A DNA stretch of 64,000 bases. It comes from Exiguobacterium marinum DSM 16307 (GTDB lineage: Bacteria > Bacillota > Bacilli > Exiguobacteriales > Exiguobacteriaceae). The translations under genes and the position numbers were made by a program. How positions within the stretch are numbered: position 1 is the first letter of the stretch; the number at the start of each line of letters is the position of its first letter. Below the pieces are notes generated by a model. The model was not told the origin of the DNA. It saw only the letters and a program-made list of their open reading frames with translations, and did not search any database. The DNA is taken from NCBI RefSeq assembly GCF_000620845.1, contig NZ_KK211189.1, positions 883,662-947,661 on the forward strand. The letters are read 5' to 3'. Below are positions 57,683 through 64,000 of this stretch, in pieces.

Positions 57683-60171
57683 AACAAGTGCACGTCTTGA
57701 ATCATACGCATTGGGACCGGGAATGGTATGAATCGTTCGAATCGTTCCGCTTCAAACTGACGGAAGGGCTACGTTATGTCGTCGATCGTCTAGAAGCTGG
57801 GCAATTCGATAACTTTTTTTTAGATGGACAGACGATCGTGCTCGACGATTATCGGGAAGTGGTCAGTGTGGACGAATATGAACAGCTCGTCGAGTGGATT
57901 CGTGCAGGCAAAATCGAGGTCGGACCGTGGTACTTACTCGCCGATGAGTTTTTAGTGGCGGGTGAAGCGCTCATTCAAAACTTGAAGATTGGGACGAAGC
58001 TGGCACGCGAACTGGGATCGAAACATGATATCGGCTATTTGCCGGATACGTTCGGACATATCGGACAGATGCCACAAATTCTAGAGCAATTCGGAATCGG
58101 TCACGCCATCCTATGGCGTGGTGCCGTATCGGATTCATTCGAGAATACGTGGGTCGCGCCGAACGGGTCGCACGTCAAGACGTTCGTCCTTCCTTTGTTC
58201 GAAGGCTATTATCAGACATTCTTAAAGCATGAGGCATTTCAAAAAGAGATGGATGACTATTTGACACGTAACGAACCGTTCGTGAAAAGCGGTCATTACT
58301 TGGTCATGAATGGGGCCGACCACACATTCACAGCACCAGACATCAAAGACAGGCTTAATGCGGTCGATTTGCCGGTCCGTCAATCGCTCATGTCTGACTA
58401 TACGGATGCGGTGGCGACACATCGTCCGACTGCCACGATTCACGGTGAACAGCGGGACCCATCGAAAATCTTCATCCTACCAGGTGTTCTCTCGACACGG
58501 ACGTATCTGAAGCGTGACAATCAACTCGTTGAGGATGAAGCGCTCAATACACTGGGATTTTTGAACGCCTTTCTCGGGACGGAGACACGAAACGATTCAT
58601 TCCGAGAGTACGTATGGAAACTGATTTTACAAAACCAACCACACGACAGCATTTGTGGATGTAGCATCGATGCCGTCCATGACGAGATGGAGACACGTTC
58701 AGCACGTGCACTCGCTGCCATGAGACAGTTCGAACAGACGCAGCTCGACAAGCATTATCCGGCACCGTATTTTGGTGAAGGCTATAACAATCAGCTCGTG
58801 GTGATCTCAACCGTGCCGGTCAAACGAATGCTCCCGGTAGAAACAACGATTCGTATCCCGAAACGTCTCGACCTCGGACATATTAGCCTCAGCATGAACG
58901 GGGGACCGATTGAGATCGACGTTTTGCGTCGGGAAGAGAAGGAAGTGTTTCTACGACACATTTTGGCAGAGCCGCATTACGACGAGTATGTAGAATATGA
59001 CGTCGTCTTTTCGATCCCAGTCGAAGGGGCAGGCGCTTATGTATGTGAGATTGAGCGAGTCGAAGAAGCAGTCACACCACTTGCTCAAACAGAAGACGTC
59101 ATCGAGAATGCGTTCTATAAAATCGAGACGAACGACCAAGGCTTGACGATTACGGATGTAGTGAGCGGGACACGTTATCCAGGACAACACGTCGTTTACT
59201 CGAGTCTCGATGCAGGCGATACGTATAACTACTCACCGCCACTTGAGGACTGTTTGTCAAAAGCAACACTTCTTCATGCCACGGTTGAACGTGGTCAATC
59301 CCATCAAACGATGTGTCTCGAGTTTACGTTGACGATCCCGGCTTCCTTGGATGATTCACGTCAAAAAGGAAGCGAACAGATGGTGACGATGCCAATCATG
59401 ACTACGGTCACACTGTATGAACATGACCCGCTCATCCGTTTCAAGACGACAGTGGACAACAAGGCGCAAGACCATAAGCTCCGTGTCGCCTTTGATGTCG
59501 GAACGTGTGAAGTCACGACGGCGGATACGGCGTTTGATTGGAATGAACGGGAGACGATGCGGGACAAGCGATTTGATGCTGAGAAAAATGAAGAGTGCGT
59601 CATGGCGCAAGCGCCGACGTATTCGTTCGTTCAGGCCAATGCGCACACCCTCGTTCATCGCGGTCTACAAGAATACGTTGTGAGCACATACGACGACCGA
59701 GACGTCGTGGAGCTGACGATGCTCCGAGCGGTCGGCTGGTTGTCACGACGGGACTTGCGGACGCGAGGGAACGGGGCTGGACCCGGATTTGAAGTGCCGG
59801 GTGCACAATGTCTGCGAACGGACACATTCGAATACGGACTTGTGTTGAATCGGGAGAACGAGTCGGCGACACACATCACGAGCTTCCGTCGACGTCCGAT
59901 CGTGCATCAAACACGCGCAGCGACACCGAGGCATTGGTTCACCATGACAGGTGGCGTATTCTCGAGTGTGACAGGAATCGAACCGAATGTCAGCGAAATT
60001 CGTCTATACAATCCGACGAGGGAACGTGTTCCTATTACCATGACGTTCGAACAACAGGTAACATTAGAGAGAGTAACGTTAACAGGAGACGTCATCGAAC
60101 AGGTGGATGCGGCGTTTACGGTCCGACCGAAAGACATCGTGACGATCCGGGTGACGAGCGAAGAGAAATAG
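57679..60171 (+). CDS. GH38 alpha-mannosidase-family hydrolase, copy 2
   Basis: 830 residues. Zinc ligands His11 and Asp13 in NHTHWDREW, nucleophile Asp123 in GYLPDTFGHIGQMPQIL, and the late histidine in QNQPHDSICGCSIDAVHDEM. Cytoplasmic (no signal peptide). It diverges from copy 1 mainly in the C-terminal half and has FGH where copy 1 has FGQ, so the substrate probably differs. The operon has ABC import rather than PTS, suggesting an unphosphorylated alpha-mannoside or N-acetylmannosaminide-like substrate. Coupled to the FAD oxidoreductase gene by overlap. Confidence 0.92.
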   Translation: MKQVHVLNHTHWDREWYESFESFRFKLTEGLRYVVDRLEAGQFDNFFLDGQTIVLDDYREVVSVDEYEQLVEWIRAGKIEVGPWYLLADEFLVAGEALIQNLKIGTKLARELGSKHDIGYLPDTFGHIGQMPQILEQFGIGHAILWRGAVSDSFENTWVAPNGSHVKTFVLPLFEGYYQTFLKHEAFQKEMDDYLTRNEPFVKSGHYLVMNGADHTFTAPDIKDRLNAVDLPVRQSLMSDYTDAVATHRPTATIHGEQRDPSKIFILPGVLSTRTYLKRDNQLVEDEALNTLGFLNAFLGTETRNDSFREYVWKLILQNQPHDSICGCSIDAVHDEMETRSARALAAMRQFEQTQLDKHYPAPYFGEGYNNQLVVISTVPVKRMLPVETTIRIPKRLDLGHISLSMNGGPIEIDVLRREEKEVFLRHILAEPHYDEYVEYDVVFSIPVEGAGAYVCEIERVEEAVTPLAQTEDVIENAFYKIETNDQGLTITDVVSGTRYPGQHVVYSSLDAGDTYNYSPPLEDCLSKATLLHATVERGQSHQTMCLEFTLTIPASLDDSRQKGSEQMVTMPIMTTVTLYEHDPLIRFKTTVDNKAQDHKLRVAFDVGTCEVTTADTAFDWNERETMRDKRFDAEKNEECVMAQAPTYSFVQANAHTLVHRGLQEYVVSTYDDRDVVELTMLRAVGWLSRRDLRTRGNGAGPGFEVPGAQCLRTDTFEYGLVLNRENESATHITSFRRRPIVHQTRAATPRHWFTMTGGVFSSVTGIEPNVSEIRLYNPTRERVPITMTFEQQVTLERVTLTGDVIEQVDAAFTVRPKDIVTIRVTSEEK

Positions 60172-60195
60172 ACTTTAACGAAGAAGGTGACAAAG

Positions 60196-61854
60196 ATGAG
60201 AAAATTCGTAGCGCTCGACATTGGCGGGTCGTTTATCAAGTACGGTGTGTTGACGGAAGATGCGATCTTTATCGAAAAACATGAGAGCATGACCGAAGCC
60301 AACCAGGGTGGGGCTCACATCTTAGAGAAGGTGACGGGATTCATCCGTGATTTGCAGACGCGTCACGACGTACAAGGCATTTGCATCTCAACGGCAGGGC
60401 AAGTCGACTCGAAAGAAGGGGTCGTCGTCTATGCCTCGAAGTTGATTCCTGCCTACACGGGCACCCGGTTAAAAGAAACGTTGGAGGCAACGTTCAGTCT
60501 GCCAGTCGAGGTCGAAAACGATGTGAACTGTGCCGGACTGGCCGAGTCATGGGTCGGGAGCGGCAAAGGGGCGAAAAGCTTATTCTGCCTGACAATCGGA
60601 ACGGGAATCGGAGGTAGTTACATTCTCGACAACAAACTCCATACGGGGCATAGCTTCAGTGGGGGCGAGATCGGTTATATCCCGATTGAAGGATATGCGT
60701 TCGAAGAATTGGCGTCTACCCGTGTCCTCATCGAACGTGTCGAGGCGAGAACGGAACAGACGGGATTGAACGGGAAAGACGTGTTCGAGATGGCGCATGC
60801 GGGCAATCCGATTGCTATCGAAGAAATCGATCGTCTCGTCTATTACTTGTCAAAAGGGATTGCTACGGTGACGTATATGATGAACCCTGAAAAAATCATC
60901 ATCGGTGGCGGAATCACGGCGCAAAAAGACTACTTGTATCCTCGCATCATGAAGCAACTCGCTGCCGACATCATTCCTGCCATCTTGGAGAAGACGACGA
61001 TTGAGATTGCCCGGAACTTGAACAACGCCGGGATGATTGGAGCGCTTCGTCACTTCTTGCTCCAGGAATCGATGCGACCGCTCCGGAGCATCACGACGAT
61101 TATCGAGTCGAACCATCATCGCTTCACGAAACGCGAGCAACTCGTCGCTGACTTTATCATCCAGAACCTTGAAGCTGTACCGAATAAGACGATCACTGAA
61201 ATGTCTCGCCAAATCAACGTATCGGAAGCGACAATCACCCGCTTTTGCCAAAAGCTCGAGTTCGGGTCATATAATAAGTTGCGCTTACTTGCCAAAGAAG
61301 CGACTGTCAGCAATCGCTACTATGGCCCTTCGAATATCGATGGACTCGATGAGATTAACGAAGCGTACTTCATGATGATGAAGAAATACGATTCATTGTA
61401 TGACCAAAAAGCGATGAACCGACTGAAAGAAGTGCTTGAATCGACGAACCAAGTCGTCTTATACGCGACGGATGAGTGGTCGCCGCTCTTACCCGCCATC
61501 AAGACGAAGCTGTTGGAGTTTGGCGTGATGACGGATCTGTTCTCAGGAGCGCAAGCGATTCAATTGTCCAAACGGGCGATTCGCCCGGAGACACTCGTCA
61601 TCGGTCTAAGTCGCGATGGCTATAGTGAAGAAGTCATTGACGGTTTGACGAATGCGAAACGAATCGGTGCCGTCACCGTCGGACTATCGACACAAAGTGA
61701 TTCGCCACTCTTTTCCGTATCAGATGTCCGTCTGACTGTCGCTTCAACGGAAAACGCGCATGTCACGTCGATTCGTGAAGTTGCCCTGTTTTATCTATTA
61801 GATGTCATCACGCACACGGTTCGGACGGAAGAGCCAAGCAGTGAGACGGTTTGA
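60196..61854 (+). CDS. Fusion protein: ROK sugar kinase + RpiR (HTH_6-SIS) regulator
   Basis: 552 residues in one uninterrupted frame, start set by AGAAGG eight nt upstream. Residues 1-290 are a ROK kinase: phosphate loop ALDIGGSFIKYG (6-17), catalytic Asp109 in VENDVNCAG, TIGTGIGGSYI (123-133), EIGYIPIEG (158-166) and PEKIIIGGGI (231-240). The usual ROK zinc cysteines are missing and the family histidine after ExG is Tyr161. Residues 296-372 are the HTH_6 DNA-binding domain (HRFTKREQLVADFIIQNLE, NVSEATITRFCQKLEFGSYNKLR). Residues 405-540 are a SIS domain with ETLVIGLSRDGYSEEVIDGL. With NanE two genes downstream, ManNAc is the likely kinase substrate. Standalone kinase and RpiR proteins are the norm; this arrangement is unusual. 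Confidence 0.9.
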   Translation: MRKFVALDIGGSFIKYGVLTEDAIFIEKHESMTEANQGGAHILEKVTGFIRDLQTRHDVQGICISTAGQVDSKEGVVVYASKLIPAYTGTRLKETLEATFSLPVEVENDVNCAGLAESWVGSGKGAKSLFCLTIGTGIGGSYILDNKLHTGHSFSGGEIGYIPIEGYAFEELASTRVLIERVEARTEQTGLNGKDVFEMAHAGNPIAIEEIDRLVYYLSKGIATVTYMMNPEKIIIGGGITAQKDYLYPRIMKQLAADIIPAILEKTTIEIARNLNNAGMIGALRHFLLQESMRPLRSITTIIESNHHRFTKREQLVADFIIQNLEAVPNKTITEMSRQINVSEATITRFCQKLEFGSYNKLRLLAKEATVSNRYYGPSNIDGLDEINEAYFMMMKKYDSLYDQKAMNRLKEVLESTNQVVLYATDEWSPLLPAIKTKLLEFGVMTDLFSGAQAIQLSKRAIRPETLVIGLSRDGYSEEVIDGLTNAKRIGAVTVGLSTQSDSPLFSVSDVRLTVASTENAHVTSIREVALFYLLDVITHTVRTEEPSSETV

Positions 61855-61863
61855 GGTGTGACG

Positions 61864-63372
61864 ATGAAAATCGTATATGTACCGATCGATGAACGACCAT
61901 GTAATGTCGATGTGGTGCAGCGGATTGTCGGGGTGACCGACGAGGTGACGCTGCTCACGCCACCCGATCATTTATATGGATACAAAAAAGAAGCCGCCGA
62001 CAAAATAGGGATTCGAGAGTGGGTGCGCAGTGTCAAAGACTGCGACGCTTTCGTCCTCAGTGCGGACATGCTTTGCTATGGCGGGCTCTTGCCGTCACGT
62101 CTTCATCATATGACAGAGACGGACCGTGACGCTTTCATCGAGTGGATGCGGACGCTCCAAAGTGAGACGGATGCACCGCTTTATGTCGCGACGATGATCA
62201 TGCGCACACCGAAGTATAGCTCGAATGATGAAGAACCTGACTATTATGGTCAATTCGGAGCCGAAATCTATCGACGTTCCTGGTTACAGGACAGAGAGGG
62301 ACGTGACGGTTTGACCGAGATGGAACAGCAGGAACTCGTGACATTGAACGAATTGGTTCCAACAGAACATGTGGAGGATTATGAGGCGAGACGTGCCTTC
62401 AACCGATCTATCAACGAAGCGATGATTCAACTCGTTGAGGAAGGTGTCATTGAGCGGTTGTTCATCCCTCAAGACGATAGTGCCGAATATGGCTACACAT
62501 CGATTGACCAGACAAACGTATTAAGGCAAATACAAGAACGACGTGTGTTGACGAAGGTTCATATGTATCCTGGAGCGGATGAAGTAGGTGCAACCATGGT
62601 CGCCCGAGCCTTTTTGGACCATCAAGGAACACGACCACGGGTGCATCCGATGTGGAGTAGTGTCCTCGGTCCGACGTTAATCCCGATGTATGAGGACCGA
62701 CCGTTCATCGAAAGCATGTATGCCCATCTGGACGCGATTGGACTACACCTCGTCGAGACGATAGAAGACGCGGATCTCATGCTCGCCTACAATGTCCCCG
62801 GACGTGTGATGCAGGAATCGTGGGATCAAGACGAGCGTGATGTGACGTACACGAGTTTTCGTCACATGCGTCAATTCGTCACCAAGATCGAATCTGCGCT
62901 TACGCAAGGGAAACGAGTCATCGTCGCCGACAGTGCCTATGCCAACGGTGGGGATCAAGAGTTGATCATGTGGCTCGATGAGTTGAATATTCTCGAACAG
63001 TTGGACTCTTACAAAGGTTGGAATACGAACGGGAATACGCTCGGGACGACGCTCGCGCAAGGGGTGTTTGCCCAAGTCGGGAAGAGAGAGCGGATTCGTG
63101 AGAACGTCCTGTATCACGTCCTTGACGATTTCGTCTATCAAGCAAAAGTTCGGATGAAGATGACGAATACCGTGTTACCGCAGTATGGGGCGAGCTACTT
63201 CGATTTAAACGAACAGGCAACAGTGATTTCGCAAGAGCGTGACCGTGTGATGACGGAAGTGGCGCGACATGTAATCCGTCATTCTTTCCAAGAAGCATGG
63301 ACAGTCAACACATCGGCACCTTGGAACCGCATGTTTGAATGCCGATTAGAGTTTGGAGGAACAACCCAATGA
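61864..63372 (+). CDS. DUF4127 family protein
   Basis: 502 residues, soluble, no signal peptide. Opening MKIVYVPIDERPCNVDVV, then DAFVLSADMLCYGGLLPSRLHH, YVATMIMRTPKYSS, FIPQDDSAEYG, PGADEVGATMVARAFLDHQG and VIVADSAYANGGDQELI match DUF4127 as I recall it. Family function is not established. Conserved Asp/His/Arg-rich segments suggest an enzyme acting on sugars or peptidoglycan-like compounds. Coupled to NanE by a 4-bp overlap and 9 nt after the fusion kinase-regulator, so its role must lie in the same pathway. RBS GAGGTG favours the ATG at 61864 over the GTG at 61858. Confidence 0.85.
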   Translation: MKIVYVPIDERPCNVDVVQRIVGVTDEVTLLTPPDHLYGYKKEAADKIGIREWVRSVKDCDAFVLSADMLCYGGLLPSRLHHMTETDRDAFIEWMRTLQSETDAPLYVATMIMRTPKYSSNDEEPDYYGQFGAEIYRRSWLQDREGRDGLTEMEQQELVTLNELVPTEHVEDYEARRAFNRSINEAMIQLVEEGVIERLFIPQDDSAEYGYTSIDQTNVLRQIQERRVLTKVHMYPGADEVGATMVARAFLDHQGTRPRVHPMWSSVLGPTLIPMYEDRPFIESMYAHLDAIGLHLVETIEDADLMLAYNVPGRVMQESWDQDERDVTYTSFRHMRQFVTKIESALTQGKRVIVADSAYANGGDQELIMWLDELNILEQLDSYKGWNTNGNTLGTTLAQGVFAQVGKRERIRENVLYHVLDDFVYQAKVRMKMTNTVLPQYGASYFDLNEQATVISQERDRVMTEVARHVIRHSFQEAWTVNTSAPWNRMFECRLEFGGTTQ

Positions 63373-64000
63373 TTGAACAATTAAGAAGTCAGTTGATCGT
63401 GTCCTGTCAGGCGCTCCCGGATGAACCGCTCCACGGTTCGGCTATCATGGCCCGCATGGCTGTCGCCGCAAAAGAGGGTGGGGCGAGTGGGATTCGTGCG
63501 AACGGCATCGAAGACATTCAAGCGATTCAATCTGTCGTCGATCTACCCATCATCGGCATCATCAAACGGGAATACGATGGTTCGGATGTTTACATCACAC
63601 CGACGCTGGAAGAAGTCGACGCGCTCGTATCGGCAGGTGTCGATTTGATTGCGCTCGATGCGACACATCGAGCGCGTCCGGACGGTTCGACGATTGCCAC
63701 GTTGTTCCCGCTATTAAAAGAGAAGTATCCGAATCAACGCTTCATGGCGGATTGTGCCACACTCGAAGATGCGGTCCGCGCTGAACGGCTAGGGTTCGAT
63801 GTCGTCGCACCGACGCTCTATGGTTATACAGCGGAGACGGTTGGTAAGAAAGTGTATGAAGGTGACTTTCAATTTTTAAGGGAAATGGTGCAGATTGTCT
63901 CGATTCCTGTCATTGCGGAAGGGAATGTGATTACACCGGAGCATGCACGTAGAGTTCTTGAAATCGGGGCGTATGCGGTCGTCGTCGGTGGCGCCATCAC
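63369..64000 (+). CDS. nanE: N-acetylmannosamine-6-phosphate 2-epimerase (partial, runs off window)
   Basis: The first 210 residues are present; about 15-20 are cut by the window end. TIM-barrel NanE landmarks: LIVSCQALPDEPLHG, AAKEGGASGIRANG, PIIGIIKREYDGSDVYITPT, LIALDATHRARPDG, FMADCATLEDAVRAERLGFD, PVIAEGNVITPEHARRVLEIGA and VVGGAIT. The catalytic Lys lies in IKREY. It converts ManNAc 6-phosphate to GlcNAc 6-phosphate. Start overlaps the DUF4127 stop (ATGA). No sialic acid lyase (NanA) or sialidase is seen in the window, so ManNAc may not come from sialic acid. Confidence 0.95.
   Translation, partial: MIEQLRSQLIVSCQALPDEPLHGSAIMARMAVAAKEGGASGIRANGIEDIQAIQSVVDLPIIGIIKREYDGSDVYITPTLEEVDALVSAGVDLIALDATHRARPDGSTIATLFPLLKEKYPNQRFMADCATLEDAVRAERLGFDVVAPTLYGYTAETVGKKVYEGDFQFLREMVQIVSIPVIAEGNVITPEHARRVLEIGAYAVVVGGAI

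Overview
The window reads as a chromosomal segment of a Gram-positive member of the Bacillales, most like Exiguobacterium. This is inferred from gene content, strong AGGAGG-type ribosome binding sites, frequent GTG/TTG starts, Fur and cre boxes and a sigma-D-type promoter; no rRNA or other taxonomic marker is present. No rRNA, tRNA, CRISPR array, insertion sequence or phage gene was seen. Gene density is high and almost every transcription unit ends in a recognisable intrinsic terminator.

Bases 1-18300 are mostly housekeeping and transport genes: a TerC-family exporter with a palindrome in its promoter, an NmrA-type oxidoreductase, a chemotaxis receptor with a sigma-D-like promoter, a TVP38 membrane protein, DUF1801 and DUF2200 proteins, a haloacid dehalogenase, a PaiB-like protein, a Fur-controlled iron-siderophore ABC operon (6854-10878), cytidine deaminase, and a maltose-type PTS/6-phospho-alpha-glucosidase locus with its GntR-family regulator (11807-15665). 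A WYL regulator, a DHFR-fold protein, an acetyltransferase and a small membrane protein follow.

Bases 18300-32200 hold a gluconate locus (6-phosphogluconate dehydrogenase, gluconate permease, gluconokinase), an MFS transporter, a decayed gene fragment, a large MHYT-PAS-GGDEF-EAL c-di-GMP protein, an RpiR regulator, a GltB-like FMN protein, a flavodoxin-like protein, a second 6-phosphogluconate dehydrogenase and a YihY protein.

Bases 32200-50450 start with an LCP-family enzyme and an odd pair: a GH13_18-like protein that has lost all three catalytic carboxylates, next to a PHP-type tyrosine phosphatase. Then comes a glucosyl-/mannosyl-glycerate locus: RpiR regulator, mannosylglycerate-type PTS, GH38 alpha-mannosidase, GH13_18 phosphorylase and glycerate kinase. 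A mannose/fructose-type PTS follows with its PRD activator, mannose-6-phosphate isomerase, a ROK sugar kinase and a deacetylase-type esterase.

Bases 50500-64000 form a coherent, poorly described glycan-utilisation locus: a secreted GHL10-type protein, a sugar ABC transporter without its own ATPase, a FAD-dependent oxidoreductase, a second GH38 enzyme, a fusion of a ROK sugar kinase to an RpiR regulator, a DUF4127 protein and NanE (ManNAc-6-phosphate epimerase, cut by the window end). Both transcription starts of this locus carry the same 13-bp palindrome and a cre box. My reading is that it imports a mannose- or ManNAc-containing glycoside and funnels it to GlcNAc-6-phosphate, with the kinase/regulator fusion as metabolic sensor. 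This locus and the inactive GH13 homologue are the most novel items.
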